Assembly (NCBI GenBank): GCA_020465985.1 | Contig: JAANYP010004863.1 | Coordinates: forward strand, 124,001 to 188,000 | Length of the DNA: 64,000 nucleotides | Source of the DNA: Centrapalus pauciflorus | Lineage: Eukaryota > Streptophyta > Magnoliopsida > Asterales > Asteraceae | Reading direction: 5' to 3' | In this document: positions 24,076 to 35,374 of the stretch, piece after piece | How positions within the stretch are numbered: position 1 is the stretch's first letter | How the letters are laid out: every line of letters starts with the position of its first letter | Program-made: the position numbers and the translations under genes | The notes under the pieces: model-generated | What the model was told of the DNA's origin: nothing | Databases searched by the model: none | Seen by the model: the letters and a program-made list of their open reading frames with translations, nothing else

Positions 24076-24854
24076 GGAACTAGGAAGTACCAGCTAGCAA
24101 CGTGCTTTAGATCTCTAACAGTGGTACTAGCCCTAATGTGATTGGCTAAGTACTTGCACGAAATATATACTCTATAATCATCGTCTTCCATTACCAACTT
24201 CATATGGCTTGTTATTCTAACTTTTGTAGGAGATATTTTAATTACTTGATCTTCTTTAAATGCAAGTCAATGATTCATATGGCATGTTATTCTACTTCAA
24301 TATGTAGTATCCTGTAATTTTCACCACCATTTGCCATGAATAAGTCGAATTATCAATCATAAGTAAGGGTTTCCATTGTTGCTTTAAGTTTAACGATCCC
24401 AATGCTTATCAGTTGACAATTTTGATCATACTACTACGTACCAAGGATGCGTTTAACAAACAACAAATTTTGGCTTGGAGTTGTTAATAAAACTGAAAAC
24501 ATAATAGTTTTTAAGAAAACACAAATTAAAGGTGAAAATGTACGTGTTTAAATGTGTTATAAATATCTTTTTTGCCTTTTTCGTTTTTTCACTTCACTTC
24601 ATCACATGTTAGAGATGAGATTGGGATGACTAGATTGAAAAACAAATACGAAAAACCTTAAAAAAAGTTCAAGTTTATTTGTAATTTAAAAAACGGAAAA
24701 CGGAAAATTAAAAACTGAGAATATAAAAAAAAACAATAGATTTTCAATGCGTTTTCCAGAAACTCTTGTTTTTGACAAAGATTTTCATTGAAAACTACTC
24801 AACACAATATACTCCTATTACAATTGGTCACATAGACCACTTTTGTATTGACAA
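24076..24854. other. AT-rich region, no gene seen
   Basis: No coding frame or clear repeat. A ctgaaaac/gttttcag-rich stretch at 24480-24780 could be an old MITE, but I cannot define its ends. Confidence 0.4.
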
Positions 24855-25384
24855 TTTCATATCTTAATTCATCTTATAAACCCTAAAATTAAAAATACAA
24901 ACAAATCAACAGATAGTTAACTCTTACAATAAACCCTAAAATTAAAAATACAAACAAATCAACAGATCAAGTAAAGAGAGGAAGAGAAAGAACATACCGG
25001 CTTAGAAACAGCAAAAACCCGTTGGAGGCCGGAGATACGCCGAGGGAGAGAGATCGAGAGGAAGAGAGACTGAGATGGAGAGAGCGTGAGAAATGGAGGC
25101 CAAGAAATGGAAGTGTAGACCGAGAGGTACAGAGCGATCGACAGCCGGCTGGACGACGAACCTGAGAGAGCGAGAGGCAGAGAGGGAGAGAGCTGAGACT
25201 GAAAAAGTAGCGGCCAGGAAAAGGGGGGAGGCGAAATAATGCGCCTGTTTTTTAGGGTATTAGCGGCGACATGTGTCACTGCTAAAGCCTTTAGCGGCAA
25301 CGCCTTATGTGTTTTGTAGATGTCACTGCTAATTCCTCATGTAGCCGCTAATACTGTCCCCACTATTAACGTTATTTCTTGTGG
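24855..25384 (+). mobile_element. CACTA element copy 2, truncated and split
   Basis: It matches 9620-10133 closely, including the gagagag-rich core and the right end atttcttgtggtg. The left third is missing. A solo LTR splits its last bases: ttgtgg lies left of the LTR and, after the duplicated tgtgg, the final tg is at 27799-27800, followed by TAA as in copy 1. Confidence 0.75.
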
Positions 25385-27793
25385 TGTGAAGACCACCCCT
25401 TACGGGGCAGTGCTCACTAGTCTAGGTCCCACATCATGCAATACGATATCAACCATACTAAGATAGGGTAATTATAATGCGGAAAAAATTAAAAATTACA
25501 TGTACATTACAGATTAGGATTTAAGTTACATATTTCAAAATAAAGTTATAAAAGGGTAACATCTAATCTAGTCATAACATCATACATTACATCAAGTCAA
25601 CCCAGAACCACCACATTTGTTGTCTTCCAATCAGTACCAGAAAGTTTGTTGAGTAGTGGTCTAAGAAAGCTTCAAAACTTGGATCTTGAATGACCTAAGT
25701 ACTAGGTCCTGCAGGTGATTTTCCTTTGGCTTTTCCTGTAAAATATTAATGCAACATCTGTAAGCAATGCTTAGTGAGTTTATAGATTTTCAATATCAAC
25801 ATGCGTGTCAAGCGGAGTCATTAGTCTTAGCGTGATATGTCTTGGCTGCCGCTACAGCCCTCATGATTGAGATATAGTATCATAAGATCGGATGATGTTC
25901 AGGCCACACTCACGCTTAAATCGTGGGGATCAGCCACATACTGGGCTAGCTACCAGTAAGTCAATATGGCGGAACATCGGAGGTCATAACCAATTCATAA
26001 GAACTGGTGAAATAGCCGGGTCTAGAACAATAGACCATAAGGGCTAGTCAAGCTGAATTAATCTATCAAAGGTCTGATCAATGATGGAAGCATATGTCTT
26101 AGAAGTCATGATAGCAATGAATCATAAAGCAAAGTCTGAAGCAATATTAAATGCAATATGAAAAGATAATCAAATAGCTATCATGATCCACTGGGCAACA
26201 CCCATCCATGGGGTGCACAGGTCTCATTCCAGCTGATAAAGTGAATGTCAATAAATCTAACAGCAGCAATATATCTCAACCGGATCTTATGCATGTTCAA
26301 TCTGAATATCTATAACTCACAGGTCGGGTTCTTTTGTCAAACAGATATGAATCTGCCACCTGAGTTATCCCATGATTTTATCTTTGTCAGTCTGTCTTCT
26401 TGTATAATCAAGTCTTTGACCCGCTTTAATCTTTATAAATCTTTGTGTCTATGTTCAGAATTTCACTGAACCTGTCCAGAATTATCATTGTCAAATCATG
26501 TCTTTTCATAATCTTTATCTTCATCTTTTATCTTTAAAAATCTTTATTTTATCTGATTCTGATAACTGATAACTCTGTTAATCATTTGATTCATTTCTCT
26601 TTAATTTTGTTAAAATATCAAAATAGGATATCCAATTTCGGATCGTCCGGATTGGGATCCGGATTCGGATCAAACCGAAATGAGCATCCGGATTGGTTCA
26701 TCCGAAATAGAAATCGAATTCGGACCAAACAACCGGACCAAATCATCCGAAACAGTCCATCCGAAACAATCCATCTGAATTGGTACCATCTGAATTGGTA
26801 CCATCCGAACTCGGATCATCCGAGTTCGGACCATCACTTAACAAAACAACAATTTTATTATCCGAAGTATGGGAACCGAAGTGGCCTTATCCGAATTCAG
26901 GGTCCGAAGTGGGACACCATCCGAATTCAGGGTCCGAAGTGGGACACCATCCGAATTCGGGTCCTATACTTAGCATTTTTCCCAGAATTGTTCTTGGTGT
27001 TCTTCATTTATTTATTCGGATTTTCATCAATAATTCTAAAAACTCATTTTAATCAACATGCAACTTAATATATAGTTATATTAACATTATTGGATTGTTT
27101 TTATGCATTTTTCCCTATCAAAAACATTATATTTTAATCAAGATCATCCAAAATATGGATATTTTGTCAAGAACACCATCTTTACTAGAAATTCCGATTT
27201 TTATTCATTGTTGGGTAATCTAACCCAAATTCTTTGTTTCTATCACATTTATTATCTTAGATTCATCATAATCTTCTAAATCTATACACATGCAACACAT
27301 AATTTCCACATTTTAATCTCTTGGTTTCGGTTTTTCATAAAACCGAACCAACATACTAAATTTTCGAATTTAAATGGAATATTACCTTGAAATTTCTGTA
27401 GATTTTTGTTGATTGTTGTTAATTGTAACTCCCTTTGGATTGAATCTTCAATTGATTGTCAATTTATGGAGTTTTCGTTGAATTCTTGTGAAGAACCGTG
27501 AGATAGAGAGAGATTAGAGAGAGAGAGCAATTTGTATTAATGATCATAAATGATCATTATTTTTTATTTTTATATATTTCATTTTATCACTTTGTGTATT
27601 TAACCCACTAAACTTTTGTATTTTACATCTCTTTTATTTTATGCAATTAAATCATAAATATAATTTAAAATTATATTTACTTAATAAATTTTTCATTCTT
27701 AATCATTATTTGCAAATACAAATAATATAGCAAAATTATATTATTATCTCAAAATTCATTATTACATGCTTGGCAAAAAGTTAGGTTGTTACA
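25385..27793 (-). mobile_element. Solo LTR, Ty3/gypsy-like, minus orientation
   Basis: On the minus strand it begins TGTAACAACCTAAC and ends GGTCTTCACA, so it has TG...CA ends. TGTGG flanks it on both sides (25380-25384 and 27794-27798), a perfect 5-bp target duplication. At 2409 bp with no internal domain between the duplications, it is best read as a solo LTR left by recombination between two LTRs. Frames within it (for instance 26586-27068) come from ATCCGAA-type repeats. Confidence 0.75.
26640..26962. repeat. ATCCGAA-rich repeats within the solo LTR
   Basis: Short words such as catccgaa, cggatc and gaattcgg recur throughout. The last part holds a 31-bp unit (ccgaattcagggtccgaagt followed by gggacaccat), repeated a little over two times from about 26890. 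Confidence 0.8.
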
Positions 27794-27815
27794 TGTGGTG
27801 TAACAACAACCAACC

Positions 27816-28514
27816 TGTAACAACCAACACAAAATCAGGTTAGCATTTATAACTAAATCAATAGTCATTAGTAATTAATCAATATGATTAACAAGTTCAT
27901 AAGAAAATTCCTTACAACGAGAAATAATTTCATCGGTGTGATCCGATGAAACGACAAAGAATTAACCCGATCAAATTACGATACGATGAATTAAATCATC
28001 TAAGTTGCATAACTTAATTAAGATTAGTAACATTAATTATGCATTGACAATCTTTCATAAACCTTAATTATGCAAGACAAAAACAATTTCATTAAACTAG
28101 TGTATTCAACGAGTATTTATAACAATTTATAAAAAGGAAAATACACAATAAATACATTGAAATACTTTTAAAAAAAAAGTATAAAACCTCTTTTTTCTTC
28201 CTTCTTGGCCGGCCACAACACAAAAGGGGAACACACTTTTGTGTCCCCTTTAACTTTCATTTTAATATTGAAAAGAAATCCTACACTTTTTCTACTAGTC
28301 CAACATGTTGGTAAAGTGTTAAACACCACCTTTTCTTTCATCATTTACAAGACTTCCTTCATCTCTATAAATAGAGATCATTTCCTCATTCATTCCACCC
28401 TTTCAAATATCAAAATCCTCTCCTCTCAAAATCCGGCCAAACACCACCACAAACCCAAAGTTTGCAACTTTTGTTCTTCAAGCTTTTCAAGAGTTCTTTT
28501 GTGCTACAAGTTCA
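27816..28514 (+). promoter_or_regulatory. LTR-like or promoter sequence cut by LTR A
   Basis: It starts TGTAACAACC, a typical LTR beginning, contains a strong TATA box (tataaatag, 28366-28374) and a pyrimidine-rich leader, and is interrupted at 28515 by the LTR of copy A. The matching end is not visible. It could be a truncated LTR or a host promoter. Confidence 0.3.
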
Positions 28515-29177
28515 TGTCGGGAAATAGTCTAAGTAGTTCAAGCTGTTAGTTAGACTTCTCAAACTGTTAGTAGAATTTCTATGTAAGTACATAGTTCATG
28601 CTGTTAGTTGAAGAATCTCGAGCTGTTAGTGTAAAAGTTCAAGCTGCCAGAGTAAATCAACTCAAGCTGCTCTGTTCAAGCTGTCAAGTGATTCAAGCTG
28701 CTCAACAGTTTTACAAACAGAAAGTGCTGATATTCAGAAAAAGATATCTACACGAAGATTTCAGCATATATACTATCAGAGAAGTCATAGTCCTTCAAGG
28801 AAACAAATCAAGAAGCAATATAAATACATAGAATAGGTCTTTCTATTGTATAGGAGTTTTCTGCGTATTCAAGATTGTAATTGCTTTTTGTTTGAGTTTT
28901 CATAAGCCTCTAAGGTTGTAAAACCTAAGAACAATTTGTGTTCTTCGTCTAATCAAACAGATTAGAGGTGATTGTAATCATTGAAGTCAGTAATACAAGC
29001 AATTTTGATTTACTTACTTATATCTATCTGTTATGAGTTCTAAAAGCTTTTGTTAAAATAATTAAGTGTTATTCCGCAAACTTCTTAATTAAACTTTGAT
29101 TCATAGCAAGATTATTGATTTATACTCTGATAAATTCAAATCAATTAGTCTTGGTTAATTAATTTCAGATCCTGACA
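28515..29177 (+). mobile_element. 5' LTR of Sirevirus-like copia copy A
   Basis: It starts TGTCGGGAAATAG and ends ATCCTGACA; these ends form a short inverted repeat. It is 663 bp, exactly as long as LTR B at 31980, with some tens of differences by eye. A TATA box (tataaatac) is at about 28819. The primer-binding site follows three bases later. The words tcaagctg and ctgttagt are repeated many times in the first 200 bases. Confidence 0.85.
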
Positions 29178-29179
29178 AG

Positions 29180-29192
29180 TGGTATCAGAGCC
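29180..29192 (+). promoter_or_regulatory. Primer-binding site, initiator-Met tRNA
   Basis: TGGTATCAGAGCC, the standard plant copia site complementary to the 3' end of initiator methionine tRNA, just downstream of LTR A. Confidence 0.9.
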
Positions 29193-29253
29193 ACAGGTCG
29201 TTCTTTGTTTTTTCAAAGTCGAAAGCTTTCTTTTAAATTTTTAATCTTTTGCA

Positions 29254-29367
29254 ATGGAATTTGATAATAGCAGCAGTGGATCTGGGCAAGGACTCAAAGT
29301 GCCTATGCTCAAGCCCACTGAGTTTGAGATGTGGAAACTCAGGATTCAACAGCATATTCAATTCATC
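29254..29367 (+). pseudogene. gag: gag start of copy A, truncated
   Basis: The first 38 codons match the gag start at 32716 in copy B almost exactly, including LKPTEFEMWKLRIQQHIQFI. At about 29367 the similarity stops abruptly and unrelated AT-rich sequence follows. Nothing further of gag or pol is seen before the next LTR at 31980, so copy A is a 5' fragment. Confidence 0.85.
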
Positions 29368-29786
29368 TCGATGGAAAGGTTCCTGATTTTGGTTGTTTAT
29401 CTTCTAATGTGTTCTACGTTTTTGTTCATACTGATTTACAAATAAGACGTGGACTTCTTTTTGGTTCATGTTGGTCCATATTTGTTTTAGGGTTAAAAGT
29501 TTAAAGATATTCATTTTCAGTATGTATATTCGATTGACTTTTACTCATTAATCTTGAATTTCAACTTTGTTTGTGCACTTTGTATCAAATTTCGTATTGT
29601 ATTTATGAGTTGCACTTTTAGGTTTCATTTTGTGTTAGATTTTTTCATCTAGGTTCCATTATAGCTTCTGATTATGATTAACCAGAGCATAAGTGGTTCG
29701 TTAGAGGGTGGGGGTTTCGCCAAAGAAGGTTCTTTTGTCTAATAAACAAAATTTTAATAAAAAACCACGTCATCAAAATGCAATTG
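29368..29786. other. Unassigned sequence between copy A gag and a CACTA relic
   Basis: T-rich sequence with no frame or repeat that I recognise. Confidence 0.4.
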
Positions 29787-30309
29787 CACTACAACAAAAC
29801 ACCTCTTTTGCGACAACAAAAGTCGTCGCGAATACCCCAAAAGTCGTTGCGAAGAGTATGACCACATAAATGTTGTCTCAAAAGGGTGTTTTTCGAAGAC
29901 TTTTTTTATCATCGTCATACGACAACATTTAAAGGATTTGCGACGACAATATTCTGAATTTTAATTTTTTTGAAAATAAGTTTTCGCGACGACTGTTGTC
30001 GCAAAAGGGGTTTAATTATTTTTTAATTTTTTTTGGAAATAGTCCTTCGACGACTGTCGTCGCAAAAAAAAAACATATATTTTTTTAAATAATTTTTTTT
30101 GTTTTTTTTTTAAATATTTCCAAGATTTACAATCACAAATACGGAAGTCCTGCTATATTTACAAAATTAACTAATAAAATCAACTATTAAACTAAAACAA
30201 ATCCGCCAAATACATACTATTAAACTAAAACATATTAATTTATTCAAACAAAAGAGATAACACTTAACAATATACGAATCCACCAAATGACTATACATTG
30301 AACCATATA

Positions 30310-30600
30310 CCTACTTCTCCTTCTCGTCGTCATCGTCGTCATCATCAAATATTGGAGGGACTTCCAAAGTCGGATTCTTTTTGCCAATCAAAGCAATCCA
30401 CTCTGTAGATCAGTTTTGCCATTTTTGTAGTTTTTGCGCACAATTTCTTGAATTTGTTCATTTGTCGAAGGTTACGATGATGATGTGGTCGATGATGAAG
30501 ATGACATCATGCACGAGCTTTCTTCAGCTTTTGGTCACGTCCGACATTATGGCCACGTCTTTCCCCAAACACTTAATGACAAAATCAATATGTTAATAAA
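30310..30600 (-). pseudogene. C-terminal remnant of a CACTA gene
   Basis: On the minus strand one frame ends in PPIF followed by seven Asp and a Glu-Lys tail before TAG at about 30315. Upstream there are stops in the same frame. The acidic end is like those of TNP2/TNPA genes, but the match is short and the assignment tentative. Confidence 0.3.
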
Positions 30601-30762
30601 TTTTAATGTGTGTGTGTGTATATGTATATATTTATATCTCCATATGTATATAAACAAAAGATAGATATTTTACCTTCGAAACAATTTCTTTCTCATCAAC
30701 CGAATGAGAAGACGATGTTCATTATGATAAAATGTTAAATTTCATGGAAAACTATATTAGAC

Positions 30763-31139
30763 TGGAAAACTGGAAAACCATATCAAATGCACATGTTCAT
30801 TATGATAAAATGTTAAATTTCATGTAAAATTATAATATACATATGTTCAAAATTGCATTATGATTAACTAATTCATATCATCTACATGTTCGTTAAGACA
30901 AAATGTTTAATTTCATGCAAAAATGCGTATTATACACATGTTCGTGCATATTGCACATTTGAACATGTGCATATTGTTATTTTGCATGAAATGGAACATT
31001 TTATCCTAATGAACATGTATATTATGTGAACTAGTCAATAATAATGCACATTTGAACATATGTATATTGTAGTTGTGCATTAAATTTAACATTTTACCGT
31101 AATGAACATGTGCATTTAATATGGTTTTCCAGTTTTCCA
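30763..31139. repeat. Foldback (MITE-like) hairpin
   Basis: Two arms of about 188 bp are inverted copies around a centre near 30951. The outer ends pair as ggaaaactggaaaaccatat on the left against atatggttttccagttttcc on the right. Words such as catgttcattatgataaaat on the left have their complement on the right. No coding content. It sits inside the CACTA relic. Confidence 0.75.
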
Positions 31140-31150
31140 TAGATCTTGAA

Positions 31151-31151
<1 letters not shown>

Positions 31152-31233
<82 letters not shown>
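31152..31233. repeat. (TA)n microsatellite
   Basis: About 80 bases of TA dinucleotides adjoining the hairpin. Confidence 0.95.
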
Positions 31234-31238
<5 letters not shown>

Positions 31239-31659
31239 ATTTATAAATTTTATTTTAATAGATTCTAATTTATTTACATATAAAATAAACTCAATTGTAT
31301 TAATAAACTATATCATTTAAACTCAAAATAAATCACAAAATTATACGTATAAACAATTATTTATAAAAAATATCTAATTTTTGGTAGTGATTTTGTAAAA
31401 AAGACCTTTAAGTATACTTTTGATAAATAAATAATTACATGTTAATAAATAAATAATTACAAAGTCATGACCAACTAAACAAATGAGAAATATATAACCT
31501 AAAATTAACATAAATCTAGTATATCAATCAAAAAATTGACAAATATATGTAGCAAAAAGACCAAGAGAAAGATTTACCGGCGGTTGTCTTGGGTAGTGGT
31601 GGTGAATCGGAGAAGAAGCAACAGATCGGAGGGGTGTTGGTCTTCGTCGGCGGCGACCG

Positions 31660-31920
31660 TCTCAGAAAAAGAGAAACAGAGAGATCGACCGAGAGATTGA
31701 GAGAAGGAAAGACAGAGAGATCGAGAGATTGAGAGAAAGAGAGAAGATCGTACCTTTAGATGGATCGGAGAAGATGAATAGACAGATTGGAGTGGCCAGT
31801 GGTGGTCTTGGTTGGCGACGACTTTCTGAGAGAAATAGAAACAAAGAGACCAAGAGATTGAGAGACAAAGAGACAGAGAGATTGAGAGAAAGAGAGACGA
31901 TCGTACCTTTAGAAAGAGTG
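31660..31920. repeat. Duplicated gagagag-rich segment
   Basis: The stretch from about 31660 to 31755, ending agatcgtacctttaga, is repeated at 31825-31916 ending acgatcgtacctttaga, with about 70 bp of unique sequence between. Frames on either strand are low-complexity. Confidence 0.7.
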
Positions 31921-31979
31921 GCTGCCGGCAACCGGAGATTAGATAGGCTAGCGATGAAGGGGCCGAGGGTGGTTTTTTG

Positions 31980-32642
31980 TGTTGGGAAATAGTCTAAGTA
32001 GTTCAAGCTATTAGTTAGACTTCTCATACTGTTAGTAGAATTTCTGTGTAAGTACAAAAGTTCATGCTGTTAGTTGAAGAATCTCGAGCTGCTAGTGTAA
32101 AAGTTCAAGCTGCCAGAGTAAATCAACTCAAGATGCTCTGTTCAAGCTGTCAAGTGATTCAAGCTGCTCAACAGTTTCATAAACAGAAAGTGCTGATATT
32201 CAGGAAAAGATATCTACACGAAGATTCCAGCATATCTACTATTAGAGAAGTCATAGTCCTTCAAGGAAACAAATCAAGAAGCAATATAAATACATAGAAT
32301 AGGTCTTTCTATTGTATAGGAGTTTTTTTGCGTATTCAAGTTTGTAATTGCTTTTTGTTTAAGTTTTCATAAGCCTCTAAGGTTGTAAAACCTAAGAACA
32401 GTTTGTGTTCTTCGTCTAATCAAACAGATTAGAGGTGATTGTAATCATTGAAGTCAGCAATACAAGCAGTTTTGATTATTACTTTTGTTTATTTGCTATT
32501 GATTCTAAAAGCTTTTGTTAAAATAATTAAGTGTTATTCCTCAAACTTCTTAATTAAACTTTGATTCAAAGCAATATTATTGATTTATACTCTGATAAAT
32601 TCAAATTAGTTTGTCTTGGTTGATTAAGTTCAGATCCTAACA
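31980..32642 (+). mobile_element. 5' LTR of Sirevirus-like copia copy B
   Basis: It starts TGTTGGGAAATAG and ends ATCCTAACA; 663 bp, same family as LTR A. TATA box tataaatac at about 32285. The base before it belongs to the CACTA relic. No full matching 3' LTR is present downstream. Confidence 0.85.
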
Positions 32643-32644
32643 AG

Positions 32645-32657
32645 TGGTATAAGAGCC
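32645..32657 (+). promoter_or_regulatory. Primer-binding site with one changed base
   Basis: TGGTATAAGAGCC: one base (C to A) differs from the standard initiator-Met site seen in copy A. Confidence 0.85.
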
Positions 32658-32715
32658 AGGTTGTTCTTTGTTTTTCAAAGTCGAAAGCTTTCTTTTAAAT
32701 TTTTAATCTTTTGCA

Positions 32716-35373
32716 ATGGAATTTGATAATAGCAGCAGTGGATCTGGGCAAGGACTCAAAGTGCCTATGCTCAAGCCCACTGAATTTGAGATGTGGAAAC
32801 TCAGGATTCAACAGCATATTCAATTCATTGATTATGCCATATGGGAAGCTGTTGAATTTCCTCCTGTAGTTGATCCAGAACTTGATGATGAGGGAAAACC
32901 CGTCAAAACTCCTCCAAAAACTGAACTTGAAAGAAAGGCTAGAATAAATGAAGTGAAAGCTCTTACACTTTTACAAATAGCCATTCCTAATGCTTATCAA
33001 CATCAGTTCATAAAGTTTTATACTGCTCATTCTCTTTGGAATGCTTTAGAGAAAAGATTTGCTGGTAATGCCAGTACCAAGAGAAATCAAAAGGATCTTT
33101 TGAAACAGCAGTATGAGAACTTTTCTGGTGGAAAGAATGAAAACCTTACTCAAATCTTTGACAGGTTCAACAAACTGATAAGTGAACTGGAAAGTGCAAA
33201 AGTCAGCCTGGATCAAGATGAAGTCAACAGAAAGTTTCTCAGATCTCTTGGAGAAGAATGGACAGTTTATGCTGCACAATGGAGAACAAAAGACACTCTT
33301 GATGAAATAGAACTGGATGATCTGTACAACAGTCTGAGAGTGTTTGAGACTGAGATTGATACTAAAAAGAAATCTCTTTCTTATAATCATAATACTGCTC
33401 TTCTGTCATCTGAAAAATCTAATGGCAGTGATTCCTTTTCAGGTGGTGATGGCAACTCTACTGAAGCTCACTATGAGGCTTTTGTTGTCAATGATGGACT
33501 GTTTGCTCTAAATGCTGAAGATCTAGAACAGATTCATCCAGATGATCTTGAAGAGATGGATTTGAAGTGGCAACATGCAATGCTGACCATGAGGGCCAAA
33601 AGGTTTCTAAAGAGAACTGGTAGATCAAACTTTCAACCCAGAGCAGAGGGAAAACCAGCTTTTGATAAGTCAAAAGTTGAGTGCTTTAAATGCCACAAAC
33701 TTGGTCACTTTTCCAGAGAATGTAGATCTCAAGGTCAACAGCCATCAAGGACTCCACAGACTGATTAGACTTTATCATCACAAGCACTTGTCTCTCAAGA
33801 AGACAATGTGTTTGACTGGAGTGATCAGACAGAGGAAGAATTTCAGAATCAAGCTCTGATGGCAGAAACATCAAATGTCACCTCCACTGAACTACCATCT
33901 GAGGTAACTTCTAAACTCTGCTCTCAATCATGCAAAAATATGGTTAAAAAGTACAGAGATCATAATGAGAGCATGTGCAAAACTCTAGCTAAGATGGAAG
34001 AAAGGAGATATGAATACATGCAAGCCATAGAAGATCTTGAAAAACAGATCAATGACTATAAAGATAATGAGATTAAAATGGGACATGATAGAACATATCA
34101 TGAGTGGGAGAAAAAGGAGCTAAATAAGAAAATAGAATCCCTAAATAAAATGGTAGAAGAGACTGAACAAAAGGTGTCTGAGGCTAATAAGAAACTAGAA
34201 TCTGTCAATATAGATCTAGGTAATTTCAAATTGGCTAATCAAAAGCTGGAACACCTAATGGAAGTCCAATTTAAAGATAGGGTAAAATCTCAGGTTCATC
34301 CCAAAGAAGGCATACGATACAGAGCTACTCCACCTCCATACAACAACAAATACATCCATCCAATGAGTGAAGTTGCTGACAGGCTTGTCAATGAACCATT
34401 AGATGAGTCTATGACTACTGTAGATCCTATCCTTGATAACAGTCCTGAATCTAAAGAAGATCAGATTCAAAACAGAGACTGTGAGTGTACAGCAGTTGAG
34501 CAAGAACACAAAACAATGAGTGCACCTATAGAAATCCAAGCCCCCAGTAAGAAAGGAAAAGAGAAGATGAGAGTATGCAATGCTGTTCCACAAGTTTCTG
34601 TACATTCTAACTGTAACACTGCATCATCTTCAAAGACTAATAAAAGGGGTACAAATGTTCCAGTCTGCACATGCCAAAAGCATGGTGTTCAAAAGTTTCC
34701 CAAACAACAGCAGGTAAGGGGAAATCAGAGGAACAAGAACCAGAAATTGTCAAATAAAACTGGTTCTCCAATTCAAACAGTCAAAAGGTGTTTTCACTGT
34801 GGAAGGAAGAATCACTTGGCCAAGGATTGTTTTTATAAACCAGCTGTTGCAAAACAGACTGTGATTCATAAAAAGTCAAGTCCTACTCATGTAAAAAATT
34901 CAAAGGTCAAACCTTCTGCTACATCAGTTCCAAAGAAAACAGTTGATCACAGGTTTTCAAAAGTTAATAAAAAACAGTCCACACACCAAAAACAAGTTTT
35001 GGCAAAACCTAAATTAAGTTTTAAACAAATATGGTGTGTCAAGGACAAATCTTCAGATCAAACTGCTGATGCAAAAGATCAGACTGCTAAGTCAAATTCT
35101 GAAGCTGTTAGTGCAAATTCTGAAGCTGTTAGCACTACAAACACAGGTCAAACTGCTAAGCATCAATCTGGAACTGTTAATGAATCATCTGAGACTGTTA
35201 AAAGAAAAGATGATCAAAATACCCGGATACCTCATATAATCACTAAATACTCTCCAAAAACTCCATCAGTGGATCTCACTAAATATAAAAAGTCAAAAAC
35301 AGTATTTAGTTATGTCAATGCACAAGGCCAACCCAAAACCAATTTGGTTTGGGTTTACTCCACTACTGACTAA
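32716..35373 (+). pseudogene. gag: Gag of copia copy B, one in-frame stop
   Basis: A single frame runs from ATG 32716 to TAA 35371-35373 apart from one TAG at 33766-33768; length about 885 codons, large for a copia Gag but in keeping with Sireviruses. The N-terminal part is the copia Gag/UBN2 type (for example GEEWTVYAAQW). A first zinc knuckle, CFKCHKLGHFSREC, is at 33682-33723 and a second, CFHCGRKNHLAKDC, at 34789-34830. Between them lies a coiled-coil-rich stretch (about 33930-34260). Gag forms the particle that packages element RNA. Pol follows in the +1 frame. Confidence 0.85.
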
Positions 35374-35374
35374 G

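Larger units (their letters stand above)
29787..31979 (-). mobile_element. CACTA element relic, cut by LTR B
   Basis: The left end reads CACTACAACAAAACACC, followed by repeated ttgcgacgac and gtcgtcgcaa subterminal words. The right end, on the minus strand, reads CAAAAAACCACCC, which fits the same terminus if its last CACTA bases were lost where LTR B begins. On the minus strand a tail ending in an acidic Asp/Glu run (stop near 30315) resembles the end of a CACTA gene. The gagagag-rich block at 31660-31920 corresponds in position to the core of the short CACTA copies. Confidence 0.6.

Noticed and set aside
26586..27068. 160-codon frame in the solo LTR
   Set aside because: Produced by ATCCGAA-type repeats in an LTR; no start context and no domain.
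28205..28549. 114-codon frame upstream of LTR A
   Set aside because: It spans a TATA box, a leader and the LTR border, and shows no protein features.
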